DNA from: Ruminococcus sp.
GTDB taxonomy: Bacteria; Bacillota; Clostridia; Oscillospirales; Ruminococcaceae
DNA: 35,461 nt
Assembly (NCBI GenBank): GCA_021770655.1
Contig: JAETQO010000015.1
Coordinates: 1 to 35,461, forward strand
Reading direction: 5' to 3'
The position numbers were made by a program, and so were the translations under genes. Below are positions 14,127 through 22,930 of the stretch, piece after piece; position 1 is the stretch's first letter, and each line of letters starts with the position of its first letter. The notes below the pieces were generated by a model. That model ran no database searches. It was not told the DNA's origin and saw nothing but the letters and a program-made list of their open reading frames with translations.

Positions 14127-16247
14127 TTATTCGCCAATCTCCGTCAATCTGAACAATCTCGCCGTATACGGCTTGTCAAATTTTACGTTCAAAGTTCCTT
14201 TCTCCTTGGAAAAAGCGAACTGGTACTCGTTGAAGCTCGGGTAAATGCACTCGGACTTTACGTTTCTGCCCTTGAAAAATTCCACAGGCAGAATGCAGGT
14301 CTTGTCATTGCCCTCTCTGCGCCAAACCGCAAGATAAGCTCTGCCGTCAAGCCGCAGTCCCAGAGAAGTCCATTCGTCCGAGAACTTTGAAGTGCCGAGG
14401 CTCCAGAAAGGAACAGCCTCCTTGATGTCGCCGCGTATCGTTTTGTAAACGCTTATCGCCTCTTTCACAAGAGCCTTGCGCTCCTCCTCAATATAGCCCA
14501 GATGTCCGCTCTGGTGTATTCTCAGGAGCATAGCGTTCACCATGTTGAACACCACTTCCTCCTTGTCGCCGGAGATCATGGGATAAGACCATATCGCCGA
14601 CTGTTCGGGACAGAGTGCGGCAGGAGAGTTCGCCGCGATGGTGCAGTATTTTCTGTAATCGTCCTGATCCGAGGTGGACTGGATAGAGTATCTTGACAGC
14701 ATTGCGTAGTCCATTCTCAGTCCGCCGCTGGAGCAGTTTTCTATGATAAGGTCGGGGTGACGGGCGAATACTCCGTCGATCCATTCAAGATAGGCTCTTT
14801 CGTGACCGAGAAGTCCGTCGCCGAAGCTGTCGCAGTTCTGCTCCGTGCCAATGCCCGGCTCGATATTGTAGTCCATCTTTATGTATCCTACGCCGTATTC
14901 TGAAACTATCCTGTCAATGACCTCGTCTGCGTGGGCTCTGACCTTTGGATTTCTGAAATCCAGCTGATAGCGGCTTCGGTCGAAAACTCTTTTTCCGTGA
15001 CGGGTGAAAAACCACGAATCGTCGCACTTTTCCTCCACCATAGGACACTTTATTCCCATGACCTCTATTTCAAGCCACACGCCCGGTATCATGCCCTTTT
15101 TTCGGATATAGTCGGCGACCTCTTTTACTCCGTTCGGAAAACGCTTTCGGCTTTCCTTCCATTCTCCGACCCAGTCCCACCAGAACCCGTCGGCGTACCA
15201 GCCTGCGTCAATGCAGAAGTATTCACAGCCTGCTTCGGCGGCGGCGTCAACAAGGGGAAATTCCTTTTCCGCCGTGGGGTCGCCCCAAAGGCAGTTCATA
15301 TAGTCGTTGAATATTACCGCGAGCCGCTGATTGTCTCTGTTTTTTCGGCGTATTTTTCTGCGGTAGCGGGTAAGCTCGCCCATAGCCGTGTCAAATCCGC
15401 CGCATACCGAGCCGACGGCGCATTTTACGCTCTCAAAGCTTTCTCCCGGAGCAAGGTTTTTCGACCAGTGGGATTCTATTTCCGACGGACCTGAAAGCTG
15501 TAGGTACAAATGTCCCTCTTCGTCGGATATCTCCCAGTGCCATGAGCCGTTATGCTCGATCTGCCAGAAAAGAGTCGAGCCGACCTCGGTGTTTTCCAGA
15601 ACTCCCATAGGGATATACTCCTTAGCCGACCAGTTGCCCACATTGGTGACGCCCATTACCTTAGAGGAGTGCTGATAATCCAGCGGCTGAGCCATTCCCA
15701 GTCCTACCTGTTCAAGGGTATAGCTCTGCCACTGCAGTTCTCTCTGCCATGAATTGTGGCAGACGGAGATCTTCAGCTTGTCGTCCTGAGAGAGTATACC
15801 CTCCTTTTCAATGCCCGTAAGCGCAAAGGAGGATACATACTCCAGAGTCTGCACCTGAGAGCCTTTGTTTGTGACCGTCGTCCAACAGCGGACGACGGAG
15901 ATACCTGTGTAGAACTGAAAATGGGAGATTGCCTCAAGTCCTGTTTCTTCGTCGAACGTGGTTATTTCAAGCTTTCTTCCGATGTTGTTGTTTTTGTCGG
16001 AAAAATCCTTGAACTTCATTCTGTAGCCGGGAGCGGTGACGATATATTTGTTGCCGTGACGTTCTCCCGCTCGGTCAATTCCGCTTACCTGCAATTCCAC
16101 AAGCTTGAAACCTGTTGTGCCTGTACGGGAAGTAAGCGTCTTTTCATCGAAGGGCAGTGCGGAGAAGTGCAGTAATCTTGCTTCGTTGTCGTCGTTTATT
16201 TCAAACACGAAGTATATTCCGTTTTCATAGATGTTTATTCGTTTCAT
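14127..16247 (-). CDS. GH36 alpha-galactosidase
   Basis: This 706-residue enzyme is probably cytosolic (no signal peptide) and would hydrolyse terminal alpha-galactosyl units of raffinose-type oligosaccharides. The length is near that of homotetrameric bacterial GH36 enzymes (about 720-740). An N-terminal beta-sandwich domain (about 1-300) precedes the (beta/alpha)8 barrel. The barrel has NDYMNCLWGDPT (324-335), the nucleophile D459 in YIKMDYN and the probable acid/base D527 in SIQSTSDQDD. ENCSSGGLRMD (503-513) is another family motif. The more usual KWDxN is KMDYN here. AAAGGAC precedes the ATG. It lies 53 bp after coaBC on the same strand without a clear promoter, so read-through is possible. 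No galactoside transporter is adjacent. Confidence 0.92.
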   Translation of the reverse strand: MKRINIYENGIYFVFEINDDNEARLLHFSALPFDEKTLTSRTGTTGFKLVELQVSGIDRAGERHGNKYIVTAPGYRMKFKDFSDKNNNIGRKLEITTFDEETGLEAISHFQFYTGISVVRCWTTVTNKGSQVQTLEYVSSFALTGIEKEGILSQDDKLKISVCHNSWQRELQWQSYTLEQVGLGMAQPLDYQHSSKVMGVTNVGNWSAKEYIPMGVLENTEVGSTLFWQIEHNGSWHWEISDEEGHLYLQLSGPSEIESHWSKNLAPGESFESVKCAVGSVCGGFDTAMGELTRYRRKIRRKNRDNQRLAVIFNDYMNCLWGDPTAEKEFPLVDAAAEAGCEYFCIDAGWYADGFWWDWVGEWKESRKRFPNGVKEVADYIRKKGMIPGVWLEIEVMGIKCPMVEEKCDDSWFFTRHGKRVFDRSRYQLDFRNPKVRAHADEVIDRIVSEYGVGYIKMDYNIEPGIGTEQNCDSFGDGLLGHERAYLEWIDGVFARHPDLIIENCSSGGLRMDYAMLSRYSIQSTSDQDDYRKYCTIAANSPAALCPEQSAIWSYPMISGDKEEVVFNMVNAMLLRIHQSGHLGYIEEERKALVKEAISVYKTIRGDIKEAVPFWSLGTSKFSDEWTSLGLRLDGRAYLAVWRREGNDKTCILPVEFFKGRNVKSECIYPSFNEYQFAFSKEKGTLNVKFDKPYTARLFRLTEIGE

Positions 16248-16300
16248 CTGGCGATGTCCTTTCGGGTTTATGTGTACAAAAAAATGTATAGTTGTTTTGC

Positions 16301-17491
16301 TTACAGCATGGAGATAAGCTTGTCAAGTATTCTGTGCGCCGCCTGCTCCTTTGTCATAAGCGGAAGCTCTTCCGCACCGCCCTCGGTGATAAGGGTGATA
16401 ACGTTGGTGTCCGATTTAAAGCCTGCGCCTGCGGTTCTGAGAGAGTTTGCGCATATCATATCGCAGTTTTTGTCCGTAAGCTTTTTGGCAGAGTTTTTTA
16501 TAACGTCGTCGGTCTCCATGGAAAAGCCGCAGAGGAGCTGATTGTTTTTCTTATGCTCGCCCAGATATTTCAGAATATCCTTAGTGCGTTTAAGTTCGAT
16601 GTTCATATCGCCGTCGGATTTTTTCACCTTGCTGTCAAAGGTTTTGGCAGGGGTGTAGTCTGCGACAGCCGCCGCCTTTATGATAATGTCCTGGCTGTCG
16701 GCATTTTCCGTTACCGCTTTGAACATTTCTTCTGCGGAGCGTACGTTTATCACCTTGACGAACTCGGGCGGTTCGACCTCCGTTTTTGCGGCAACGAGTG
16801 TGACCTCCGCACCTCTGAGCATTGCGGCTCTTGCAACGGCACAGCCCATTTTTCCGCTGGAGTGGTTTGTGATATATCTTACGGGATCGATAGCCTCGAC
16901 AGTTGCGCCTGCGGTAACGAGTACCTTCTTACCGGACAGGTCCTTTTCAAAGGCTATTTCCTTTAAAATATATTCAAGCAGGAGCTTTTCCTCGGGCATT
17001 CTTCCGTCGCCCTCATCGCCGTTGGCAAGCATACCTCTGGCAGGTTTTACTATCTCGTAGCCGTAGCCTTCAAGCTTTTTCAGGTTATCCTGAACTATAG
17101 GATTATGATACATATTATGGTTCATAGCAGGGGAGATGATTTTTTTGCAGGGGCAGGCTATGACCGTTGTGGTGAGCATATCGTCGGCAATTCCGCCGGC
17201 TATTTTTCCTATGACATTAGCGGAGGCGGGAGCGATCATCACGACATCGGCTTGTTTTGCAAGTGCGACGTGTTCAACGCTGTACTGAAAATTTCTGTCA
17301 AAGGTATCGATAAGGCATTTATTGCCTGTGAGGGATTCAAAGGTGATAGGATTTATAAACTGTTCGGCGTTTTTGGTCATAAGCACCTGAACGTTACAGC
17401 CGAGTTTTTTGAGCATTCTTGCGAGGTTAGGGATTTTATATGCGGCGATACTTCCTGTAACGCCAAGCACTGCGGTTTTGCCTGTAAGCAT
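16301..17491 (-). CDS. coaBC: bifunctional CoaBC (PPC decarboxylase / PPC synthetase)
   Basis: This 396-residue coenzyme A biosynthesis enzyme joins 4'-phosphopantothenate to cysteine (CoaB, CTP-dependent) and then decarboxylates the product to 4'-phosphopantetheine (CoaC, FMN-dependent). The N-terminal flavoprotein has GVTGSIAAYK, the catalytic His in SVEHVALAK, the PASAN motif and GRMPE. The C-terminal half has VTAGATVEAIDPVRYITNHS and SSGKMG, the CoaB signature. The ATG at 17491 is used rather than an upstream frame because GGAGG lies 8 nt before it and the promoter covers the upstream sequence. The fused arrangement is the usual one in bacteria. Confidence 0.96.
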   Translation of the reverse strand: MLTGKTAVLGVTGSIAAYKIPNLARMLKKLGCNVQVLMTKNAEQFINPITFESLTGNKCLIDTFDRNFQYSVEHVALAKQADVVMIAPASANVIGKIAGGIADDMLTTTVIACPCKKIISPAMNHNMYHNPIVQDNLKKLEGYGYEIVKPARGMLANGDEGDGRMPEEKLLLEYILKEIAFEKDLSGKKVLVTAGATVEAIDPVRYITNHSSGKMGCAVARAAMLRGAEVTLVAAKTEVEPPEFVKVINVRSAEEMFKAVTENADSQDIIIKAAAVADYTPAKTFDSKVKKSDGDMNIELKRTKDILKYLGEHKKNNQLLCGFSMETDDVIKNSAKKLTDKNCDMICANSLRTAGAGFKSDTNVITLITEGGAEELPLMTKEQAAHRILDKLISML

Positions 17492-17532
17492 AGTAAAGAC
17501 CTCCGTTCGTAATAGTAGTACATAATACAAAT

Positions 17533-17561
17533 AGTATACCACAAACTTATTCAAATTGCAA
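17533..17561 (-). promoter_or_regulatory. coaBC promoter
   Basis: Minus strand: TTGCAA (17556-17561), 17-nt spacer, TATACT (17533-17538). A family A repeat begins only four bases upstream of the -35 box. Confidence 0.7.
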
Positions 17562-17564
17562 TTT

Positions 17565-17722
17565 CTTTTTAATTCGGGTCGATAGGTACTTCTGGGAGTA
17601 ACTACTCCGCCCTCTTTTCTTAATTCGGGTCGATAGGTACTTCAAGGAGTGACGACTCAGCCCGAAGACCTCGCTTGCATTAACTTCTCCATAGCATTAA
17701 ACCGCACATAGTCCGTTTGGTG
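17565..17722 (+). repeat. family A repeat, 51-bp partial plus full unit
   Basis: The head at 17566 is repeated after 51 bp (AATTC at 17571 and 17622). The second copy is a full unit ending at CCGTTTGG. The first copy keeps the hairpin stem GGAGT/ACTCC with loop AACT. Downstream to about 17800, the TGGTGGTTTTCTACAATG and AATTGTAAGGGCTGG stretches resemble the centre of the 7.4-kb element. This suggests a truncated element lacking its opposite end. Confidence 0.85.
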
Positions 17723-17812
17723 GTTTTCTACAATGTTATTTCAAGGCTCAAATGAATTGTAAGGGCTGGCGTACTCGACAGCCCTCCCTGTAGTCTCTCA
17801 ACAACGTTTCAT

Positions 17813-17895
17813 CTTTGTCAACAATTCCTCATTTCTCACTCCTCATTCTACAAACGGACTATTGTAGAATGAAGAATAAGAAATTGTTTACAAAG
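17813..17895. repeat. family B repeat pair in inverted orientation
   Basis: The left arm at 17813-17853 (CTTTGTCAACAATTCCTCAT...ATTCTACAA) is imperfectly inverted at 17862-17895 (TTGTAGAATG...TTTACAAAG), with an 8-nt loop. Together they can form a long imperfect hairpin. From 17896 to 18065 I see no gene, only a small inverted repeat (GTGAATTT/AAATTCAC with TTGGC/GCCAA). Confidence 0.7.
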
Positions 17896-18065
17896 TCGGT
17901 ACATTGTGCGGTGGAATAAAATGAATCGTGAATTTGGCAAACGCCAATTCTATTGCTCTTAAATTCACATAGACGGTTGTAGCCAATCCAGAGAAAAAAT
18001 CACCACTATTAATTAGAAACTATTAAAAAGACGCTTTTGAAAGTACATCATTAGATGATCCGAAT

Positions 18066-18098
18066 AAAAAGGCAGGACAGCAAATCAACTGTCCTGCC
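18066..18098 (-). terminator. glgP terminator (possibly bidirectional)
   Basis: A perfect 10-bp stem GGCAGGACAG (18071-18080) with 18089-18098 is followed on the minus strand by TTTTT (18066-18070). On the plus strand AATATTTTTT follows, so it may work both ways. It lies about 90 bp past the glgP stop codon. Confidence 0.85.
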
Positions 18099-18167
18099 AA
18101 TATTTTTTATGCGAAGTAGCAATGAACAAGGAAGTAAAAGCAAACATCAAAATGTTCTAAGCAAATA

Positions 18168-18190
18168 AATTCCTCATTCCTCACTCCTCA
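18168..18190 (+). repeat. family B repeat abutting the glgP stop codon
   Basis: AATTCCTCATTCCTCACTCC and three further bases end exactly where the glgP stop TAA (18191-18193) begins. On the minus strand the repeat therefore starts directly after the stop. The DUF368 gene end shows the same placement. Confidence 0.65.
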
Positions 18191-20602
18191 TTACTTAGTG
18201 AGTCCCCAGATGTCCTTTGCGTATTCTTCTACGGAACGGTCTGCGGAGAAAATGCCAGCGCCTGCAATGTTTGCAAGGCTCATCTTCTGCCACTTGAGCT
18301 TATCTCTGTAGCACTCTGAAGCGTACTTCTGAGCCGCCTGATAGGAGTCGAAGTCCTTGAGAGCCATGTATGGGTCTGAGTTTTTCAGACTGTTGGCGAT
18401 CTCGTTGAACTGCTGTCCGTTGATGCCGTACTGAAGAGTGTCTATTGCCTGCTTTACTGTCGCGTTGGAGTTGTAAATGTCAATAGGCTTGTAGCTTGCC
18501 TTGCAGGCGTTTACTTCGTCAACGTTCATACCGAAGATAATGATGTTGTCGTCGCCGACCTGCTCGTGAATCTCGACATTTGCACCGTCCATTGTGCCGA
18601 GGGTAACTGCGCCGTTTATCATAAGCTTCATGTTACCTGTTCCCGATGCCTCTGTTCCGGCAAGAGAAATCTGCTCGGAAATATCTGCGGCAGGCATAAG
18701 AAGCTCGGACAGCGAAACGTTATAGTCCTCAAGGAAAATTACGCTGAGCTTATCTTTAAGCTTATTGTCCTTTTTAAGCTCTTCGGAAATGTTCCAGATA
18801 AGCTTGATTATCTGCTTTGCCATATAATATCCCGGAGCCGCCTTTGCCGCAAAAATATAGGTTTTCGGCGTGAAATCGGCGTTAGGGTTCGCTTTCAGAT
18901 AATTGTACTGTGCAATGATATTCAAAGCGTTAAGCTGCTGTCTTTTGTATTCGTGAAGTCTTTTTACCTGAACGTCAAAAATGGAATCGGTGTTCAATGT
19001 TACGCCGTACTGGTTCTTTACATACTTTGCAAAGTTCTTCTTGTTTGCAAGCTTTATAGACGCAAGCTTTTCGAGAACTTCCGCATCGTCCTTGAATACG
19101 GAAAGCTTTGAAAGCTCTGCGGCGTTTTTCAGGAATCCGTCGCCGATCTTCTCGCGGAGAAGCTTGGTAAGTCCTTCGTTGGACTGATAGAGCCATCTTC
19201 TGTAAGCGATACCGTTTGTAACGTTCTTGAACTTTGTTGGGGTATCAAGATACTCGTCCTTGAAAGTCTCTTTCTTGATGATCTCGGAATGTATTTTTGC
19301 AACGCCGTTTACGCTGTGGCAGGTATGGACGCAGAGGGTAGCCATTTTGACTTTGTTGTTTTCAACGATGGACATATGGGAAACCTTGGCTTCGTCTTTG
19401 TAACGCTCCCAAAGATCTTTGCAGTAACGCTCGTTGATCTCGATGATGATGGAGAAAATTCTCGGACATACGCTCTTGAGCAGGTTGCAGTCCCATTTCT
19501 CCAGAGCCTCGGGCATTACGGTGTGGTTTGTATATGCAAAAGTATTTGTTACGATATGCCATGCCTTATCCCATGAATAGCCGCAGTCGTCGAGAAGGAT
19601 TCTCATAAGCTCAGGGATAGCGAGGGTCGGGTGAGTATCGTTGATGTGGATAGCAACCTTTTCATGGAGGTTGTCAAGAGTGCCGTAAACGCTCATATGC
19701 TGATTTACGATGTCGCCGACAGACGCAGCGCAGAGGAAATACTGCTGTCTGAGTCTGAGGGATTTACCCTCGGCGTGGTTATCGTTAGGATAGAGCACCT
19801 TTGTGATAGCCTGTGAGATGATGTTTCTGCCGAGAGCCTTCTGATAGTCGCCCTTATTGAACATCGACATATCGAAAGACGCTGTTTCAGCTTTCCAGAG
19901 TCTGAGCTTGGAAACTGCTTCGCTGTCATAGCCGGAAACGAACAGGTCGTAAGGAACAGCCATAACGGAAGTGTAATTTTCATGTGTAACGCAATGATAC
20001 TGGTTATCCCAATACTCCTTCAGCTCGCCGTCGAAGCGGACCTCGACTGCTTTTGAAGGAACGGGAACGAGCCATACGGAACCGCCCGGAAGCCAGTTAT
20101 CCGGAAGCTCGGTCTGCCAGCCGTCTTCAAGTTTCTGCTTGAAGATACCGTACTCGTAGCAGATAGAATATCCTGTTGCATGGTAGCCGTCGGCGGCAAG
20201 AGCGTCGAGGTAGCAGGCGGCAAGACGTCCCAGACCGCCGTTTCCGAGACCTGCATCAGGCTCGCACTCATAGATACCGTTTATTGAAATACCGAAATCT
20301 TTCAGTACAGAGGTTGCCTGACTTACCATTTCCAGATTATAGAGAGAGGTCTTAAGACTTCTGCCCATAAGAAATTCCATGGAGAGATAATATATTTTCT
20401 TTTTTCCCTCCGACTGGGTTTTAACGGTGAATTTTCTTCTCTTTGCTTTCAGAATGCCGACCACGATCTTTGACAGAGCCTCATAGACCTGCTGATCCGA
20501 AGCCTCTTCGGGAGTCGTCTGAAAGTCGTTGTGAAGAACGTCGAGAAATTTCTCTTTTAGTTCCGCCTTGGAAATTGTTTTTTCTACAGCGTTTTTTGAC
20601 AT
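18191..20602 (-). CDS. glgP: glycogen/starch/maltodextrin phosphorylase
   Basis: This 803-residue GT35 enzyme degrades alpha-1,4-glucans with phosphate to glucose-1-phosphate, using pyridoxal phosphate. The N-terminal region has YYLSMEFLMGRSL and GLGNGGLGRLAACYLD. The PLP-binding K659 sits in EASGTGNMKLM. HINDTHPTLAIPELMR and VKRLHEYKRQQLN are also typical. The length fits bacterial GlgP/MalP. AGGAGG precedes the ATG by 8 nt. Two promoters lie upstream, the distal one carrying a LacI-type operator like those at the sugar ABC operon. It is probably part of an alpha-glucan utilisation regulon. Glycogen versus imported maltodextrin as main substrate cannot be told. Confidence 0.97.
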   Translation of the reverse strand: MSKNAVEKTISKAELKEKFLDVLHNDFQTTPEEASDQQVYEALSKIVVGILKAKRRKFTVKTQSEGKKKIYYLSMEFLMGRSLKTSLYNLEMVSQATSVLKDFGISINGIYECEPDAGLGNGGLGRLAACYLDALAADGYHATGYSICYEYGIFKQKLEDGWQTELPDNWLPGGSVWLVPVPSKAVEVRFDGELKEYWDNQYHCVTHENYTSVMAVPYDLFVSGYDSEAVSKLRLWKAETASFDMSMFNKGDYQKALGRNIISQAITKVLYPNDNHAEGKSLRLRQQYFLCAASVGDIVNQHMSVYGTLDNLHEKVAIHINDTHPTLAIPELMRILLDDCGYSWDKAWHIVTNTFAYTNHTVMPEALEKWDCNLLKSVCPRIFSIIIEINERYCKDLWERYKDEAKVSHMSIVENNKVKMATLCVHTCHSVNGVAKIHSEIIKKETFKDEYLDTPTKFKNVTNGIAYRRWLYQSNEGLTKLLREKIGDGFLKNAAELSKLSVFKDDAEVLEKLASIKLANKKNFAKYVKNQYGVTLNTDSIFDVQVKRLHEYKRQQLNALNIIAQYNYLKANPNADFTPKTYIFAAKAAPGYYMAKQIIKLIWNISEELKKDNKLKDKLSVIFLEDYNVSLSELLMPAADISEQISLAGTEASGTGNMKLMINGAVTLGTMDGANVEIHEQVGDDNIIIFGMNVDEVNACKASYKPIDIYNSNATVKQAIDTLQYGINGQQFNEIANSLKNSDPYMALKDFDSYQAAQKYASECYRDKLKWQKMSLANIAGAGIFSADRSVEEYAKDIWGLTK

Positions 20603-20690
20603 ATACTTTACCTCCTACATACTTTTAAGCTGAGTGCAGACGCACTTCGCACCTTTATTTACGCTATCGGCGCAAATCAATCCAAATAAA

Positions 20691-20719
20691 ATTATATCAT
20701 ATTCCGACTTATTTTGCAA
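20691..20719 (-). promoter_or_regulatory. glgP proximal promoter
   Basis: Minus strand: TTGCAA (20714-20719), 17-nt spacer, TATAAT (20691-20696). It lies 88 nt upstream of the glgP ATG. Confidence 0.75.
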
Positions 20720-20781
20720 GGATAAAAAGCGGAATTAGAAATAATTTTAAATATTTGACAAGAAGATAGTTTATAGAAACG

Positions 20782-20833
20782 AAAACGTTTTAATATCAAA
20801 CTATATTATATGGTATTGTTGCATAATTGTCAA
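20782..20833 (-). promoter_or_regulatory. glgP distal consensus promoter with LacI-type operator
   Basis: Minus strand: a perfect TTGACA (20828-20833), 17-nt spacer, TATAAT (20805-20810). The palindrome AAAACGTTTT (20782-20791) follows, about 13 nt past the -10 box, where a bound repressor would block initiation. The flank read on the minus strand, ATTAAAACGTTTTCG, closely matches ATTAAACGTTTTCG at 33188-33201. Wider inverted arms (ATAGTTT/AAACTAT) surround the operator. Confidence 0.78.
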
Positions 20834-21008
20834 GGCGTTTAATTGTACAAAATGCTGATTTTGGAACATTTAACAGCAAAGAGGGGGCGGAAAGCGGGGA
20901 TTTTTTATATTATCACAAGAATAAATCTGCGATTTATGAACGGAGGATATTACACTTTCGGGTGCGGCGGTTTTGTTGTTTAAGGCGTGGTTAGTTTCGG
21001 TCGCTTTA

Positions 21009-21110
21009 TGCACAGTATGCACAATAATTTGTGCGCTTTTTTGTGCAGCTATATGATAAATGATTTAATTTGACAACATTTCAGTAATTGTTGCATTTTT
21101 TATGCAACAA
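21009..21110 (+). promoter_or_regulatory. operator-rich region upstream of the phage cassette
   Basis: Two TGCACA sites (21009-21014, 21018-21023) are followed by two inverted counterparts (TGTGC at 21030-21034, TTGTGCA at 21041-21047). Further on, TTGTTGCAT (21088-21096) is perfectly inverted at 21102-21110 with a 5-nt loop. TTGACA at 21070-21075 has no good -10 box at 16-18 nt. The rest of the gap 20834-21204 shows no gene. A phage-type repressor or activator is suggested but not identified. Confidence 0.5.
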
Positions 21111-21204
21111 AATGGGGATTTTTCGGGATAAGTGAGAGGCGGCTGTGCGGACTGAGGTCGGCAGGCGGCTGAGAAAAAATTAATGAATACCGGGAGGTAA
21201 CGTT

Positions 21205-21660
21205 ATGGTCGGTACTAAGAAGCTGTTTGCGAGGTTTTTCTTTCATCTGAGGAACGCGCGTGAGGCGGCGGTAAGGGTGGGAAGTCCGCCGGACTGCGCA
21301 GAGGCTGAGGGTGCGGCGCTTTTACACGACAAATGGGTCGGCGAGGAGATCAAAAAGCTGGAGGAGAGCGACTCTCAGGGGACGGCTTACGCTAAGTCGG
21401 GTTTGACGAGGCTTGCTTTCGGGGCGGTGAACGACGCGGTAAGGCTGGCATTTGACGAAGAGATAACGTCGGAGGAGATAATGAAGCTGGATCTTTACAA
21501 CGTGAGCGAGATAAAGCGGCCAAAGGGCGGCGGGCTGGAGATAAAATTCTTCGACAGGCAGAGGGCTTTGGAAAAGCTGGTGGAGCTTGATCCGCAGTTC
21601 GGCGAGGAGTCGGAGGCGCAGAGGCTTGTGGACGCTATTTACGGACGGGGAGGCAGATAA
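21205..21660 (+). CDS. phage terminase small subunit (probable)
   Basis: This 151-residue protein lies immediately before the large terminase subunit, where the small DNA-recognition subunit is normally encoded. Its middle part (GLTRLAFGAVNDAVRLAFDEEITSEEI) and the following EIKRPKGGGLEIKFFDRQRALEKL resemble clostridial terminase small subunits, which end with a region that binds the large subunit. A textbook helix-turn-helix is not obvious at the N-terminus, which is unusually basic and aromatic (KKLFARFFFH). GGGAGG 7 nt upstream supports the ATG. The role is to select DNA for packaging. The call rests on position and on the C-terminal resemblance. Confidence 0.75.
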   Translation: MVGTKKLFARFFFHLRNAREAAVRVGSPPDCAEAEGAALLHDKWVGEEIKKLEESDSQGTAYAKSGLTRLAFGAVNDAVRLAFDEEITSEEIMKLDLYNVSEIKRPKGGGLEIKFFDRQRALEKLVELDPQFGEESEAQRLVDAIYGRGGR

Positions 21661-21662
21661 AA

Positions 21663-22907
21663 TTGAATACTTACAAAACGTCTGCCAATCAGCAGTTCGT
21701 TTTTCGATGGTGGGCCGAGCCTGCGCTTGGGGATTACGATGGGATAATCTGCGACGGGGCGGTCAGATCCGGAAAAACCTTTTGTTTATCGGCGTCGTTT
21801 GTGACATGGGCAATGACCAATTTTGACGGCCAGCTTTTCGGACTGTGCGGCAAGAGCATAATTTCGCTCAAGAGAAATATTCTGCCGTCGCTGAGAAAAT
21901 TTATGTCGGCTTTGAAAATGAAGGTTTCGGAGGTTTCGTCGAGAAACTACATGGACGTGACCTTTGGCAGGCACACGAACAGGTTCTGCTATTTCGGCGG
22001 CCGTGACGAGGGGTCGCAGAGTTTCATTCAGGGCGTGACCCTTGCGGGAGTGCTGATGGACGAGGCGGCTCTGATGCCGAGGAGTTTTCTGGAGCAGGCT
22101 GTGGCAAGGTGTTCCGTGGCGGGTTCGAAGCTTTGGTTCTGCTGTAATCCGGACAATCCGTTTCACTGGTTCAAGAAAGAATGGATAGACAGGGCGGAGG
22201 AAAAGCGGCTTTTATACAGGCACTTTTCTTTGGAGGACAATCCGTCGCTGAGCAGGGAGGTCATCGAGAGATACCACAGGCTTTACACGGGAACGTTTTA
22301 CGAACGGTTCGTGCTTGGAAAATGGACGGCGGCGGAGGGGCTTGTTTATTCTATGTTCGATTACGGCAGGGACACCTTCGAGGGCGGCATTGACTGCGAG
22401 AGGTATGTTATAAGCTGTGATTACGGAACGGTAAATCCGTCAAGCTTCGGGCTTTGGGGTTTGAGAGACGGAGTATGGTACAGGCTTGAGGAATATTATT
22501 ACGACTCGCGGAAAGAGGGCTTGCAGAGGACGGACGAGGAGCATTATGCGGCTCTGGAGGCGCTTGCGGGAGGACGGGTCATAGACAGGGTGGTATGCGA
22601 TCCGTCGGCGGCCTCGTTTATCGAGTGCATAAGGAGGCACGGCAGGTTTGCGGTAACTGCGGCGAAAAACGACGTCATTTTCGGTATACGGCTGGTATCG
22701 GACGGGATAAAGGGCGGTAGGATAAAGATAAGCCGACGGTGTACGGACACGCTGAGGGAATTAAGCTTATACCGCTGGGACGAAAAGGCGGGAAAGGACG
22801 CACCGATAAAGGAGAACGATCACGCTATGGACGATATGCGGTACTTTGCCGCGGAATGTCTGGGCGGAGGCGGCGAGGAATTCTTTGTTGCCGCCGTGGA
22901 GCATTAG
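21663..22907 (+). CDS. phage terminase large subunit (PBSX-type)
   Basis: This 414-residue DNA-packaging motor combines an ATPase and a nuclease. Walker A is GAVRSGKT near residues 32-39 and Walker B is VLMDEAAL near 125-132. The coupling-type segment FCCNPDNPFHWFK follows. The nuclease domain shows the acidic residues expected of an RNase H fold: ISCDYGTVNPSS, VVCDPSAASFIE and DHAMDDMRY. All key residues appear present. The start is a TTG at 21663, two bases after the previous stop, with GGGGAGG 9 nt upstream, so it is translationally coupled. Arg codons are dominated by AGG, unlike the neighbouring host genes. Confidence 0.93.
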   Translation: MNTYKTSANQQFVFRWWAEPALGDYDGIICDGAVRSGKTFCLSASFVTWAMTNFDGQLFGLCGKSIISLKRNILPSLRKFMSALKMKVSEVSSRNYMDVTFGRHTNRFCYFGGRDEGSQSFIQGVTLAGVLMDEAALMPRSFLEQAVARCSVAGSKLWFCCNPDNPFHWFKKEWIDRAEEKRLLYRHFSLEDNPSLSREVIERYHRLYTGTFYERFVLGKWTAAEGLVYSMFDYGRDTFEGGIDCERYVISCDYGTVNPSSFGLWGLRDGVWYRLEEYYYDSRKEGLQRTDEEHYAALEALAGGRVIDRVVCDPSAASFIECIRRHGRFAVTAAKNDVIFGIRLVSDGIKGGRIKISRRCTDTLRELSLYRWDEKAGKDAPIKENDHAMDDMRYFAAECLGGGGEEFFVAAVEH

Positions 22908-22930
22908 TATTTTTATGAAAGGAGAAGAAC

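Noticed and set aside
17926-17967. Short ORF near 17.93 kb
   Set aside because: Only 13 codons within a small inverted repeat, no ribosome site, no recognisable product.
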